Numbered from the stretch's first letter, positions 1 to 9,799 are shown. The stretch: 64,000 bases of DNA from Phenylobacterium sp. (GCF_016124325.1 NZ_WGNY01000012.1:1-64000), one strand, 5' to 3'. Notes: generated by a model from the letters alone, not told the origin. Numbers and translations are program-made.

Positions 1-1
1 G

Positions 2-1054
<1,053 letters not shown>

Positions 1055-1080
1055 CCGCGCTGACGGCGAGACGAAGCCGA

Positions 1081-1110
1081 CGGGCCCGGAGCGATCCGGG
1101 CCCGTTTTTC
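1081..1110 (+). terminator. Rho-independent terminator after ilvC
   Basis: A perfect 10-bp stem (CGGGCCCGGA at 1081-1090, TCCGGGCCCG at 1095-1104) with a GCGA loop is followed by five T. This is the clearest intrinsic terminator in the window and separates ilvC from the next gene. Confidence 0.93.
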
Positions 1111-1235
1111 GTGCGCCCGTGTTCCGTGATAGGCTCCTCACAATCTCCGGGTTGTGTTCGGCGTAACGCCACGAGCCCGACGCCTGTGGCGGCACGACAG
1201 GTCACATCCCGGCCAAAGGTCAGGGAGGACCTTGT

Positions 1236-2102
1236 ATGGCCAACCAAAATCACGTCGAAAACCCTGCGGAGTACCTGGCTGAAAGAGCGGCCTGGGCGTG
1301 GCAGGACCTGAGGCGGTTCGTCGTTCCGCATCCCGAACGCCACGCCGGCAAGGCCGTGCCCGAGGTGCGGCGGATCGGCCTCGCCGACCTGCGCGACGCC
1401 CTCGCCAAGGGGGTCGCCGACATGGCCGCCCTGCGCGACGACGTCCTCTTCATCGCGATCATCTATCCGGTCGCGGGTCTCGCCCTGGCGCGCGCGGCCT
1501 CCAGCTACGACCTGCTGCCGATGCTGTTCCCGCTGGCCTCGGGCTTCGCGATCCTGGGCCCGGTGGCGGCCACCGGCCTCTATGAGATGAGCCGGCTGCG
1601 CGAGAAGGGCCAGCACGTCAGCTGGGTGGACGCTTTCGGCGCTTTCCGTTCGCCGGCCATCGGCTCGATCCTCGCGCTGGGGCTGATCCTGCTGGCCCTG
1701 TTCGGTCTCTGGCTGGGCGCGGCCTATCAGATCGGCCTGGCGACCTTGGGGCCGCAGGCCGCGCCGACGTTGCGCGCCTTCACCCACGACGTTTTCTGGT
1801 CGGACGCCAGCCCCGCGCTGATCGCGGGCGGGATCGGGGTCGGCTTCGTGTTCGCGGCGATTGCGTTCGTGCTGGGCGTGGTCTCCGCCCCGCTGCTGCT
1901 CGATCGCGACCTGGGCCTGAGGATCGCGCTCGCCACCTCCATCAAGGTGGTTCGGACCAATTTCGTGACCATGGTGGCGTGGGGCCTGATCGTGGCCGGC
2001 GCGCTCGCCCTGGGCTCGCTGCCGGCGCTGGTCGGCCTGATCTTCGTGGTCCCGATCCTGGGCCACGCGACCTGGCACCTGTACCGCAAGGCGGTGGTCT
2101 GA
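1236..2102 (+). CDS. DUF2189 multipass membrane protein
   Basis: The protein has 288 residues. Its first 75 residues are soluble and basic. About six hydrophobic segments follow, at roughly 72-90, 95-115, 145-170, 195-225, 245-262 and 265-280. The pattern, including an early P-x-R-x-I-x-x-x-DL stretch (near 45-55), fits the DUF2189 family of inner-membrane proteins, whose function is unknown. An AGGGAGGACC ribosome site precedes the ATG by about 8 bases. It stands alone between the ilvC terminator and a GC-rich hairpin at 2113-2137. Confidence 0.8.
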   Translation: MANQNHVENPAEYLAERAAWAWQDLRRFVVPHPERHAGKAVPEVRRIGLADLRDALAKGVADMAALRDDVLFIAIIYPVAGLALARAASSYDLLPMLFPLASGFAILGPVAATGLYEMSRLREKGQHVSWVDAFGAFRSPAIGSILALGLILLALFGLWLGAAYQIGLATLGPQAAPTLRAFTHDVFWSDASPALIAGGIGVGFVFAAIAFVLGVVSAPLLLDRDLGLRIALATSIKVVRTNFVTMVAWGLIVAGALALGSLPALVGLIFVVPILGHATWHLYRKAVV

Positions 2103-2112
2103 CCCGACCCTC

Positions 2113-2137
2113 GGCGGGCGGCCGCTGGCCGCCCGCC
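2113..2137 (+). terminator. GC-rich hairpin after the DUF2189 gene
   Basis: A perfect 11-bp stem (GGCGGGCGGCC with GGCCGCCCGCC) closes a GCT loop 11 bases after the stop codon. There is no T run, so it may be a terminator of the weak GC-only kind or simply an mRNA-stabilising hairpin. Confidence 0.5.
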
Positions 2138-2167
2138 GGCCTGCCGACGAATCTTGCCACGACCGCC

Positions 2168-2227
2168 TTGACGCGACGTCGTGCGATCCGTATTTAACAA
2201 CATGGCTAATTAAGGAATTGGTTAAAT
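2168..2227 (+). promoter_or_regulatory. Promoter and palindromic operator of the first ArsR module
   Basis: TTGACG at 2168-2173 and TATTTA at 2191-2196 are 17 bases apart, fitting a housekeeping promoter. ATTTAAC (2192-2198) is repeated inverted as GTTAAAT (2221-2227), covering the -10 box and the start codon at 2226. That is where an autorepressing ArsR protein would bind. The second ArsR module at 59400 has the same promoter design. Confidence 0.5.
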
Positions 2228-2579
2228 GCAGCTGGCGCCCGACCCGCTGAGCGTCACCCTCTCGGCCCTGGCCGATCCGACTCGCCGGGCGATCCTGGCT
2301 CGGCTGTCGCAGGGCGAAGCCACGGTGGGCGAACTGGCGGCGCCGTTCGACATCAGCCTGCCGGCGGTCTCCCGTCATCTGAAGGTGCTTGAAGGCGCCG
2401 GCCTGATCACGCGAGGACGCGAGGCCCAATGGCGACCTTGTCGCCTGGAGGCCGAACCGCTGAAGGCGGTCGCCGGTTGGGTGGAGCACTACCGCCGCTT
2501 CTGGGAAGGCAGCTTCGACCAGATGGAGGCCTATCTGGCCGAACTCCAGAAAGGGAATCCCGATGGACGCAAGAACTGA
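2226..2579 (+). CDS. ArsR-family winged-helix repressor
   Basis: A 117-residue ArsR/SmtB-type regulator. The N-terminal ALADPTRRAILARLSQGE segment and the recognition helix ISLPAVSRHLKVLE (near 45-58) are typical. No metal-binding Cys cluster is present, so it belongs to the metal-independent group usually found next to AHSA1/SRPBCC genes. Its stop overlaps the following AHSA1 gene by 17 bases, so the two are co-translated. The gene at 59400-59741 is a close paralogue in the same arrangement. Confidence 0.9.
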   Translation: MQLAPDPLSVTLSALADPTRRAILARLSQGEATVGELAAPFDISLPAVSRHLKVLEGAGLITRGREAQWRPCRLEAEPLKAVAGWVEHYRRFWEGSFDQMEAYLAELQKGNPDGRKN

Positions 2580-3063
2580 CGCGCCCAAGCCGGCGCACGG
2601 CGCCTCGCTGCCGGACGACGAACTGTTCATCGTCCGCGCGTTCTCCGCCCCGGTCCCGCTGGTCTTCCGCATGTGGGAGGACCCCGAACACCGCGCGCGC
2701 TGGTGGGCGCCGAAGGCCTTCACCTGCACGCACTTGAAGCAGGACTTCCGCATCGGGGGCGCCTGGCGCGCCTGCATCGTCTCGCCCGAGACCGGCGAAA
2801 GTTGGCAGGGCGGCGTCTTCCGCGAGATCGAGCGGGACCGCCGGATCGTCTTCACCTTCGCCTGGGACGGCGGACCCTCGGCCGGCGTCGAAACCCTGGT
2901 CACCGTCACCTTCGCCGAGCGCAACGGCATGACGGTCCAGACCTTCCACCAGACCCCCTTCCTCAACGTCGAACGGCGCGACGCCCACGTCGTGGGCTGG
3001 AGCCAGCTCATCGATCGCGAACAGGCCTACGCCGAGACCCTCGCCCAAGGAGCGACCTCATGA
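2563..3063 (+). CDS. SRPBCC/AHSA1-domain protein
   Basis: A 166-residue Bet v1-like fold protein of the AHSA1 (Hsp90 ATPase activator homologue) family. Typical marks are a FSAPVPLVFRMWEDPEHRARWWAPK start (residues about 23-47), a central G-G-x-W-R motif and a helical C-terminus with a conserved Trp. These proteins bind small hydrophobic ligands, and the ligand is unknown. It lies in an operon with the ArsR gene before it (17-base overlap) and the GST after it (ATGA overlap), which suggests a compound-responsive detoxification unit. Confidence 0.88.
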   Translation: MDARTDAPKPAHGASLPDDELFIVRAFSAPVPLVFRMWEDPEHRARWWAPKAFTCTHLKQDFRIGGAWRACIVSPETGESWQGGVFREIERDRRIVFTFAWDGGPSAGVETLVTVTFAERNGMTVQTFHQTPFLNVERRDAHVVGWSQLIDREQAYAETLAQGATS

Positions 3064-3722
3064 TCACCATCACCGCCTTCCAATGGGTGCCACCGTTCGC
3101 ACGCGGCCAGGTGCGCGACCTGCGCATCCGCTGGGCCCTGGAGGAGGCCGGCATCCCCTACCAGACGAAGCTCCTGGCGATCGGGGACGGCGACGCGCCC
3201 GACTATCGCGCGATCCAGCCCTGGGGCCAGGTGCCGGCGATGGAGGAGGACGGCGAGTGGCTGTTCGAGAGCGGCGCGATCCTGCTGCGCATCGCCGAGC
3301 GCTCGGAGGTTCTTTGCCCGAAGGACGATCGCGGCCGTGCGCGGATGATCCAGTGGGTGTTCGCGGCGCTCAACTCTGTCGAGCCACACGTGCAGGCCCT
3401 CGCCTCGATCGACCTCTTCTACAAGGACGAGGACTGGGCCAAGGCGCGGCGGTCGGGCGCCGAGGCGTTCGCGCGCATGAAGCTGGCCTCGCTGGCCCGC
3501 CGCCTGAAGGGCCGCGACTACCTCGAAGACGGGTTCACGGCCGGCGACCTGATGATGGCGACGGTGCTCCGCATTCCGGAGAACACCGACCTAGTGACGG
3601 GCGACCCGGTGCTGGGCCCCTATCTGGAACGGTGCACGGCGCGGCCCGCCTTCAAGCGCGCTCTGGACGCGCAGTTCGCCGACTTCACGGCCGAACCGCC
3701 GCCGCAGTTCGCGACGGCGTGA
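3060..3722 (+). CDS. Glutathione S-transferase family protein
   Basis: A 220-residue GST. The N-terminal thioredoxin-like half runs to about residue 80, with RIRWALEEAGIPY and the cis-Pro/ESGAILLRIAE glutathione-binding signature. An all-helical C-terminal half follows, with the GDLMMATVLR motif. The ATG overlaps the TGA of the AHSA1 gene (ATGA), so the long upstream in-frame extension is not used. Substrate unknown. A two-hairpin repeat follows directly. Confidence 0.88.
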   Translation: MITITAFQWVPPFARGQVRDLRIRWALEEAGIPYQTKLLAIGDGDAPDYRAIQPWGQVPAMEEDGEWLFESGAILLRIAERSEVLCPKDDRGRARMIQWVFAALNSVEPHVQALASIDLFYKDEDWAKARRSGAEAFARMKLASLARRLKGRDYLEDGFTAGDLMMATVLRIPENTDLVTGDPVLGPYLERCTARPAFKRALDAQFADFTAEPPPQFATA

Positions 3723-3724
3723 GC

Positions 3725-3842
3725 TAGAGGCCTTCCCCCATCACGATGAGGCGTGGTGAGGGGATCAGAAGGCCTCCAAATCGAAAGACGCGAGCACGTT
3801 GATCCCGGCTGGCTTGAGTCAAGCCAGCCGGGACGTGCTCTA
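3725..3842. repeat. Two-hairpin intergenic repeat, copy A
   Basis: The 118-bp unit runs from TAG to CTA. Hairpin 1 closes with GAGGCCTTC/GAAGGCCTC. A CTCCAA linker follows. Hairpin 2 has outer arms GAGCACGT/ACGTGCTC and a 14-bp inner stem CCCGGCTGGCTTGA. The terminal CTA is the stop codon of rsgA on the other strand. Copies B (20476-20591) and C (22127-22241) share the architecture and the GCTCTAG end. It lies between two convergent genes and may act as a bidirectional terminator. Confidence 0.8.
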
Positions 3843-4916
3843 GCCGTCAGGGTCGCCGCGCTTCTGCTTCATCCAGGCGCGGGCGGCCTTGTGGCGGCTG
3901 ATCCAGAGCTTGCGGTTCTCCTGGGCGGCGCGGGGATCCTCGCGCCGCCGCTCGTAGGCGAGTTCGGCCTGAAGCTTCTCGTAGGCGCGCAGCCGCGCTT
4001 CCGGCAGTTCGCCCGTCTCGACGGCCGCGCGGATCGCACAGCCGGGTTCGGTGGTGTGGCGGCAGTCGGAGAAGCGGCAGCGGGCGGCCAGCGCCTCGAC
4101 GTCCTCGAACGTCGCCGAGACCCCGGTGTCGGCGTCGAACAGGCCCAGTTCTCGCATGCCGGGGGTGTCGAGGATCAGTCCGCCGCCCGGCAGCAGCACC
4201 AGCTCGCGATGGGTGGTGGTGTGGCGTCCGCGCGCGTCGTCCTCGCGGATCTCGGCCGTCGCCATCCGCTCGTGGCCGAGCAAGGCGTTGACGAGCGTGG
4301 ACTTGCCCGCGCCCGACGAGCCCAGCAGCACCGCGGTGCGGCCCGGGCCGAGATAGGGCGCCAGCGCCTCGAGGCCTTCGCCGGTCTTCGACGAGATCGC
4401 CAGGACGGGCGTCCCGAAGGCGATGGCCTCCACCTCGGCCACGACGATCCCCACCTCCTCGGCGAGATCGGCCTTGGTCAGCACGATCACCGGCTGGGCG
4501 CCGCTCTCATAGGCCGTCGCCATGTAGCGTTCGAGCCGCCGCAGATTGAGATCGGCGTTCATCGAGGCGACCAGCAGGGCCACGTCGACGTTGGCCGCAA
4601 CCACCTGCGCTCCGCCGCGGGGCCCCGAGGCCCAGCGGACGAACGCCGAGCGGCGCGGCAGCACGGCCTGGACGAGGGCCGTGGTCTCGCCCGGTCTGGG
4701 CTCCACCGCCACCCAATCGCCGGCGCAGGGCCGGTCCACCTCGGCGGAAGTCTTCAGCAGCGTGCCGGAGGCGCGTGCATCGATCTCGCCCGCGTCGGTG
4801 ACGAGGCGATAGCCGCCGCGTTGCTGGACGATGATGCGGCCCGGAACGAGGCCCTGGGCGGCGAAGGGCGCGAATTGGTCCTGGAGTTCGGGACTCCAGC
4901 CATAGGAGGTCAGCAC
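3840..4916 (-). CDS. rsgA: Small ribosomal subunit biogenesis GTPase RsgA
   Basis: RsgA (YjeQ) is a circularly permuted GTPase that checks late 30S subunit maturation. The 358-residue product has an N-terminal OB fold (about 25-90), then the permuted motif order TKAD (147-150), P-loop GSSGAGKST (199-207) and DTPG (250-253). A zinc knuckle follows with Cys280, Cys285, His287 and Cys293. A GTG start at 4916 is chosen because AAGGA lies about 8 bases upstream and it gives the family's usual length; the open frame upstream reads low-complexity sequence. The stop codon lies in repeat copy A. Confidence 0.95.
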   Translation of the reverse strand: MLTSYGWSPELQDQFAPFAAQGLVPGRIIVQQRGGYRLVTDAGEIDARASGTLLKTSAEVDRPCAGDWVAVEPRPGETTALVQAVLPRRSAFVRWASGPRGGAQVVAANVDVALLVASMNADLNLRRLERYMATAYESGAQPVIVLTKADLAEEVGIVVAEVEAIAFGTPVLAISSKTGEGLEALAPYLGPGRTAVLLGSSGAGKSTLVNALLGHERMATAEIREDDARGRHTTTHRELVLLPGGGLILDTPGMRELGLFDADTGVSATFEDVEALAARCRFSDCRHTTEPGCAIRAAVETGELPEARLRAYEKLQAELAYERRREDPRAAQENRKLWISRHKAARAWMKQKRGDPDG

Positions 4917-5130
4917 TGGGGATGTCCTTGGTGTCGAGAGCCTGACGGGCGTCGACCGCGAGTCATCCCCTTCAGATCGGGGAAAAGTGGCTGTCAGCCA
5001 GCCGGCGCGGCGACGCAGCGAAGGGCTGCGTGGGCAATGGGCGACATGCGTTCCTCCTCCTCTGCCTGAAAACGCCTCACCGGAATGCGGCGGACCTTGG
5101 CGGGCGGCCCGTCGTCCGTCAAGAAGGCGC

Positions 5131-5439
5131 ATGGCTGACGTGACCGTGACCGACAATGTCGAAGCGCGACGCTTCGAGGTTTCCCTGGCGGGCGACACCG
5201 CCTTCGCCGAATACCGCCTGCGACCGGGCGTGATCGTGTTGCCGCACACGGTCGTTCCGCCGGCGTTCGAGGGAAAGGGCGTGGCCAGCGCGCTGGCCCG
5301 TCATGCCTTCGGATATGCGCGCGAGAAGGGCCTGAAGGTGATCCCGACCTGCCCGTTCATGGCCGCCTGGATCAAGAAGCACGCCGACGAGCAGGATCTC
5401 GTCGACGACAGCTGCCGGGCCACCCTGGGCATCGGCTAG
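5131..5439 (+). CDS. Small GNAT acetyltransferase (PF14542-like)
   Basis: A 102-residue mini-GNAT. AEYRLRPGVIVLPHTVVPP, then the acetyl-CoA loop FEGKGVASALARHA (about 50-63), then VIPTCPFMAAWIKKH with the Cys/Phe pair typical of this short family (human GTLF3B/E. coli YjdJ group). The acceptor substrate is unknown. The ATG has AAGAAGG upstream. Its stop overlaps the convergent methyltransferase stop by 4 bases. A paralogue is at 21860-22129. Confidence 0.85.
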   Translation: MADVTVTDNVEARRFEVSLAGDTAFAEYRLRPGVIVLPHTVVPPAFEGKGVASALARHAFGYAREKGLKVIPTCPFMAAWIKKHADEQDLVDDSCRATLGIG

Positions 5440-6176
5440 GCCCAGCCCAGGCTGGCCTCGCCGCGCAGGATCGCCTCGGCTTCCGGGGTGTGCTTGGCGC
5501 CGTCGCGGCCGTGCAGGACGAGCGGCGGCAGCAGCCGCAGCGGCGCCTTGCCGGTCTTCACCGCGCGCACCAGCACGCGTTTGGCCGGAGCGTCGGCGAA
5601 GGGATGGATCGGGCGCACCTGGATCGAGCCGGCTTTGATCGCCATGAGGTCCAGGAGGTCGGCGAGCCGGTCGGCCCGGTGGATCACGGTGACGGTCCCG
5701 CCCTCGCGCACGGCCTTGTTGAGAAAGCCGGTCCAGGCCGACAGCCCCTCGTCGGCCAGCCAGGCGCCGCGCCGCTCGGGCGCCGGGCCTCGCAGCGCGC
5801 CGGGATCGTCGAAGAAGGGCGGGTTGGCCATGGCCGCGTCGAAGGGCGCAAGGCCCAGGTCGGTGAAGCGCCGGGTGACGTCGCCCGTCAGCGCGGTCAC
5901 CCGGTCGGCCAGCCCATTGGCGGCGATGTTCTCCTGTGCGAGGGCCAGGGCCTCCGGGTCGCGCTCCAGGCCGGTGAACGCCGCCCCCGCCCGCCGCGCG
6001 GCGGCGGCCAGCAAGGCCGCGCCGACGCCGCAGCCGGCTTCCAGCACGCGCTCGCCGGGGTCGGCGTCGCAGGCGGCGGCCAGCAGGGCCGCATCGACCC
6101 CCGCCCGATAGCCCCGCCGCGGCTGGCGCAGCGAAAGCCGACCGCCCAGCAGCCGATCTTCGGTGACGACGTCCAT
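5436..6176 (-). CDS. TrmN6-like tRNA1(Val) adenine-N6 methyltransferase
   Basis: A 246-residue class I SAM methyltransferase. It starts with the family's TEDRLLGGRLSLRQPRRGYR segment, has the SAM loop VLEAGCGVGAALL (about 43-55) and the amino-methyltransferase motif NPPFFD (about 116-121). E. coli YfiC/TrmN6 makes m6A37 in tRNA1(Val); this is a likely orthologue, but related RNA targets cannot be excluded. It is divergent from the polyprenyl synthase gene, as is usual in alphaproteobacteria. Confidence 0.85.
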   Translation of the reverse strand: MDVVTEDRLLGGRLSLRQPRRGYRAGVDAALLAAACDADPGERVLEAGCGVGAALLAAAARRAGAAFTGLERDPEALALAQENIAANGLADRVTALTGDVTRRFTDLGLAPFDAAMANPPFFDDPGALRGPAPERRGAWLADEGLSAWTGFLNKAVREGGTVTVIHRADRLADLLDLMAIKAGSIQVRPIHPFADAPAKRVLVRAVKTGKAPLRLLPPLVLHGRDGAKHTPEAEAILRGEASLGWA

Positions 6177-6314
6177 CCGGCGAGACCCTGATGTGGTAAA
6201 CGCATAGCGCGTTCGGCGCTGCTCGCTTGACCGTGCCCTATCGCGTCACCATTGTCCCGGAAAACGGCGGCCGGTGGGGCCCGGACGCCTTGATCGAAAC
6301 AGGATTTCTCCGTC

Positions 6315-7319
6315 GTGGACGCCGCCCAGGCCATCGCCGCTCCGCCATCCCTGGACCTGCTGCTTGAACTGGCCGGTCCGGACATGCGCGCCGTCGACGG
6401 CTTGATCCGCGCGCACATGGACAGTCCGGTGCCGGTGATCCCGGCGCTCGCCGACCACCTGATCGCCGGCTCGGCCAAGCGCCTCAGGCCCCTGCTCACC
6501 ATCGCCGCGGCGCGGCTGGCGGGCGCGCGCGACGACGCCTGCCTGAAGCTGGCCGCGGCGGTCGAGTTCATCCACACCGCCACCCTGCTGCATGACGACG
6601 TGGTCGATTCCTCGCAGCTGCGCCGTGGCCGCGTGGCCGCCCACCTCATCTGGGGCGCCCCGGCCAGCGTGCTGGTGGGCGACTTTCTGTTCGCGCGCGC
6701 GTTCGAACTGATGGTGGGCGCGGGCTCGATGCCGGCGCTGGAGATCCTGGCGCGCGCCAGCCGGGTGATTTCCGAGGGCGAGGTGCTGCAGCTCACCCGC
6801 AGCCACGACCTGGACCTGTCGCAGGACCTCTACATCGACATCATCAAGGCCAAGACCGCCGAACTGTTCGCCGCCGCCGCCGAGGCCGGGGCGGTCTCGG
6901 CCGGCGCCTCGCCCGAGCGCTGCAAGGCGCTGCGCCAGTTCGGCCAGGATCTGGGCCTGGCGTTCCAGCTCATTGACGACGCGCTCGACTACTCGGGCGA
7001 CGCGCGGACGCTGGGCAAGAACCCCGGCGACGACTTCCGCGAAGGCAAGGTGACCCTGCCGCTGCTCCTGGCCATGCGCCGCACCAGCGGCTCGGAGCGC
7101 GACTTCTGGGTGCGCACCATCGACCGGCGCGAGCAGGCCGACGGCGATCTCGAACACGCCTGCGAGCTGATGCGAGACACCCGCGCCCTGGACGACACCC
7201 TGGCGCTGGCCGGCCGCTACGCCGAAAGCGCCAAGGCGGCCATCGCCGACTATGGGAGCAACGCCTGGCGGCCGGCCCTGCAGGACCTGGCCGACTTCGC
7301 GGTGATGCGCCGGGCTTAG
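6315..7319 (+). CDS. ispB: Long-chain polyprenyl diphosphate synthase (quinone side chain)
   Basis: A 334-residue trans-prenyltransferase that condenses isopentenyl diphosphate units onto farnesyl diphosphate to make the ubiquinone tail. The first Asp-rich motif is DDVVD (94-98) and the second is DDALDYSG (near 222). The KRLRP substrate-binding motif is at 55-59. The residues before the first Asp-rich motif are small (Ala/Thr/Leu), consistent with a long product; in Caulobacterales this would be the decaprenyl chain of Q10, an inference. Starts with GTG. Confidence 0.92.
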   Translation: MDAAQAIAAPPSLDLLLELAGPDMRAVDGLIRAHMDSPVPVIPALADHLIAGSAKRLRPLLTIAAARLAGARDDACLKLAAAVEFIHTATLLHDDVVDSSQLRRGRVAAHLIWGAPASVLVGDFLFARAFELMVGAGSMPALEILARASRVISEGEVLQLTRSHDLDLSQDLYIDIIKAKTAELFAAAAEAGAVSAGASPERCKALRQFGQDLGLAFQLIDDALDYSGDARTLGKNPGDDFREGKVTLPLLLAMRRTSGSERDFWVRTIDRREQADGDLEHACELMRDTRALDDTLALAGRYAESAKAAIADYGSNAWRPALQDLADFAVMRRA

Positions 7320-7627
7320 AAGCCTGTGAAGACGCGCTCCAGGGAGCGGCGGAGTTCGTCTTCATAGGCGCCGAGGCTGCCTTCACGGCTGTGAAGCGCC
7401 TTGCGATCGATGCCCGCGAGTTCCGGAATGGAAACGACGTAGGACGCGTCGCGAAACGCGACCTTCACGCTGGCGTCGGAGTAGGCGGATATCCCATCGT
7501 CGATGAGTAGCGGCGCGACGATCACCGTCGGAACGCCCTCAAAGAAGTGAGACTGGAGCAGGACGACATAGGGAATCTGGGCGCGCGATCGGGACGACGG
7601 ATTCCGGTAGACGTCGAACTGAAGCAC
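7316..7627 (-). CDS. ccdB: CcdB-family gyrase-poisoning toxin
   Basis: A 103-residue CcdB homologue. It shares the MLQFDVYRNP start, the PYVVLLQSHFF strand, the VAPL segment and a C-terminal helix ending VFTGF. CcdB toxins trap the DNA gyrase-DNA complex. The last three residues of E. coli CcdB (W-G-I), important for killing, are replaced by T-G-F, so activity needs a test. The GTG start follows the ccdA stop with no base between, so translation is probably coupled. Confidence 0.9.
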   Translation of the reverse strand: MLQFDVYRNPSSRSRAQIPYVVLLQSHFFEGVPTVIVAPLLIDDGISAYSDASVKVAFRDASYVVSIPELAGIDRKALHSREGSLGAYEDELRRSLERVFTGF

Positions 7628-7879
7628 CTACCAGGTCCGCAAGTCTTCGCCGAAGACGCCGAACTTTTCGATGCGATCTCTATGAGATTGAATTGCCTCG
7701 GCGTTTTCTTCGGCCCACTTGTGAGCCTTCTCTTCCTGGGAAAGGCCCTTGAATCGGTGCAGCCGCGCGAGTTCGGCGCGCACCGTCGACTCGGCCAGGG
7801 CGTCGATCTTCAGGCCCGCAGCTTGAGCCTCGTTCAGGAGATCGGCGTCGATCTCGATCTTCAGTTCGGCCTTGCCCAT
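7628..7879 (-). CDS. ccdA: CcdA-family antitoxin
   Basis: An 83-residue antitoxin. The N-terminal KAELKIEIDADLLNEAQAAG segment is the ribbon-helix-helix DNA-binding fold. The C-terminal segment ending FGVFGEDLRTW is the CcdB-neutralising tail conserved in F-plasmid CcdA. It would also autorepress the operon. The start at 7879 is the first ATG of the domain. The pair sits behind fumC in a slightly AT-richer patch, which suggests acquisition. Confidence 0.9.
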   Translation of the reverse strand: MGKAELKIEIDADLLNEAQAAGLKIDALAESTVRAELARLHRFKGLSQEEKAHKWAEENAEAIQSHRDRIEKFGVFGEDLRTW

Positions 7880-7911
7880 GGAATAGAGGATAGGCGCGTT
7901 CGGCGAGATCG

Positions 7912-9303
7912 TCAGCCCGGGCCGATCATCTTCTCCGGCCGGACGTATTCGTCGAATTCCTCGTTGGTGAGGTAGCCGCCGCCGACGGCCTCTTCGCGGA
8001 GCGTGGTGCCGTTCTTGTGCGCCGCCTTGGCGATCTTGGCGCAGTTGTCGTAGCCGATCTTGGTGTTGAGCGCGGTCACCAGCATCAGAGAGCGCTCCAG
8101 CGCCGCCTTGATGTTGTCCTCGCGCGCCTCGATGCCCACCACGCAGTTGTCGGTGAACGAGATCGAGGCGTCGGCCATCAGGCGGCACGACTGCAGGAAG
8201 TTGTAGGCCATCACCGGGTTGAAGACGTTCAGCTCGAAGTGGCCCGAAGCGCCGGCGAAGGTCATGGCCGCCTGGTTCCCGAAGATCTGGGCGCAGACCA
8301 TGGTCATGGCCTCGCACTGGGTCGGGTTGACCTTGCCCGGCATGATCGACGAGCCGGGCTCGTTCTCCGGCAGGGACAGCTCGCCCAGGCCCGAGCGCGG
8401 GCCCGAGCCCAGGAAGCGGATGTCGTTGGCGATCTTGAAGAGCGAGGCGGCGACGGTGTTGATCGCCCCGTGGCTGAACACCATCGCGTCGTGGGCGGCC
8501 AGGGCCTCGAACTTGTTGGGGGCCGTGACGAACGGCAGGCCGGTGATCGCGGCGATCTTCTGGGCCACCAGCTCGGCGAAGCCGACCGGCGCGTTCAGGC
8601 CGGTGCCGACGGCGGTGCCGCCCTGGGCCAGTTCGTAGAGGCCGTACAGCGTTTCCTTGATGCGCCGCACGCCGTTGGCGACCTGCTGGCGATAGCCGCC
8701 GAACTCCTGGCCCAGTGTCAGCGGCGTGGCGTCCTGGGTGTGGGTGCGGCCGATCTTGATGATGTGGGCGAACGCCTGCTCCTTGACCTTCAGGGCGGCG
8801 TGCAGGTGCTCCAGCGCCGGCATCAGCTCCTTGGCCACCTGCTCGGCGGCGGCGATGTGCATGGCCGTCGGATAGGTGTCGTTCGACGACTGGCTCATGT
8901 TGACGTGGTCGTTCGGGTGGACGGGCTTCTTCGAGCCCATCTGGCCGCCCATCATCTCGATCGCCCGGTTCGAGATCACCTCGTTGGCGTTCATGTTGGA
9001 CTGGGTGCCGGAGCCCGTCTGCCAGACCACCAGCGGGAAGTGGTCGTCCAGCTTGCCGTCGATCACTTCCTGGGCGGCGGCGATGATGTGCTTGCCGATC
9101 TCCGGGTCGAGGCGGCCGAGCTCCATATTGGCCTCGGCGGCGGCGCGCTTGACGATTCCCAGGGCGCGGACGACGGACTTGGGCTGCTTCTCCCAGCCGA
9201 TCTTGAAATTGCCGATGGAGCGCTGCGACTGGGCGCCCCAGTAGCGGTCGGCCGCCACCTCGATCGGGCCAAAGGTGTCGGTCTCGGTGCGCGTCGCGGT
9301 CAT
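7912..9303 (-). CDS. fumC: Class II fumarate hydratase
   Basis: This iron-independent fumarase hydrates fumarate to malate in the TCA cycle as a homotetramer. The 463-residue length is usual. The signature loop [11 protein letters not shown] (about 318-328), the GSGTQSNMN region (about 97-105) and the THTQDA motif (about 187-192) with the catalytic His are intact. It is followed after 32 bases by ccdAB on the same strand. Confidence 0.97.
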   Translation of the reverse strand: MTATRTETDTFGPIEVAADRYWGAQSQRSIGNFKIGWEKQPKSVVRALGIVKRAAAEANMELGRLDPEIGKHIIAAAQEVIDGKLDDHFPLVVWQTGSGTQSNMNANEVISNRAIEMMGGQMGSKKPVHPNDHVNMSQSSNDTYPTAMHIAAAEQVAKELMPALEHLHAALKVKEQAFAHIIKIGRTHTQDATPLTLGQEFGGYRQQVANGVRRIKETLYGLYELAQGGTAVGTGLNAPVGFAELVAQKIAAITGLPFVTAPNKFEALAAHDAMVFSHGAINTVAASLFKIANDIRFLGSGPRSGLGELSLPENEPGSSIMPGKVNPTQCEAMTMVCAQIFGNQAAMTFAGASGHFELNVFNPVMAYNFLQSCRLMADASISFTDNCVVGIEAREDNIKAALERSLMLVTALNTKIGYDNCAKIAKAAHKNGTTLREEAVGGGYLTNEEFDEYVRPEKMIGPG

Positions 9304-9386
9304 CGGGGTCCCCCAGTGATTGGCCGCCCACCGTTTAATCCCGCCGCGCGAGACTGCAAGCCGCCGGACCGCTAAGGGTGTCGACG

Positions 9387-9743
9387 ATGACGGACGCCTG
9401 GACCCAGCACGGCAAGGTGCGCGCCCGCGAGGCGGAGGGCCTCCTGGAGGTGAGCGTCGATGGGCTCACCACCCAGGCCAAGTACTACAAGCCCCTGATC
9501 TACGAGTTCTTCCGCAAGGCGTGGCGCGGCTCGCGGCCGACCTGGGGCGAGTTCTCGGTGGAGATCGGGATGGAATACGTGGGCGATCCGCCCTGGCTCG
9601 ATCTCGACAACCTGGCCAAGGCGATCCTCGATGCGATCAAGGGCTACGCCTTCCACGACGATTCCCAGGTGGCGCGCCTGCTCGTCGAGCGGCGGCCAGG
9701 AGAACGTGAGCGGATAACGGTGCGCGTGACGCGGATGGGATAG
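9387..9743 (+). CDS. RusA-family Holliday junction resolvase-like protein
   Basis: A 118-residue protein with the RusA hallmark: an Asp-rich core [17 protein letters not shown] (about 69-85) followed by HDDSQVARL (about 88-96). In RusA these acids bind Mg and cut four-way junctions. RusA genes are mostly of phage origin, but no other phage gene is near. The ATG at 9387 is preferred over the GTG 9 bases upstream because CTAAGGG lies about 9 bases before it. Confidence 0.75.
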   Translation: MTDAWTQHGKVRAREAEGLLEVSVDGLTTQAKYYKPLIYEFFRKAWRGSRPTWGEFSVEIGMEYVGDPPWLDLDNLAKAILDAIKGYAFHDDSQVARLLVERRPGERERITVRVTRMG

Positions 9744-9751
9744 GGCCCAAA

Positions 9752-9799
9752 CGCAAGCCGGCCGCATCCCCCTGGTCGGGATGCGGCCGGCTGCTTGCG
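9752..9799. terminator. Long inverted repeat between convergent genes
   Basis: AGCCGGCCGCATCCC (9756-9770) pairs with GGGATGCGGCCGGCT (9778-9792). The outer CGCA/TTGCG bases extend the stem past a small bulge. It lies just after the RusA-like stop and before the sciP stop, so it probably terminates both, though there is no T run. Confidence 0.55.

Noticed and set aside
3753..5069. A 438-codon plus-strand frame opposite rsgA
   Set aside because: RsgA on the minus strand has all GTPase and Zn motifs; this frame is Gly/Arg/Ala-rich shadow.
4917..5249. N-terminal extension of RsgA to 469 residues
   Set aside because: The extension is low complexity, lacks conservation with RsgA, and crosses the start of the divergent GNAT gene; the GTG at 4916 has a ribosome site.
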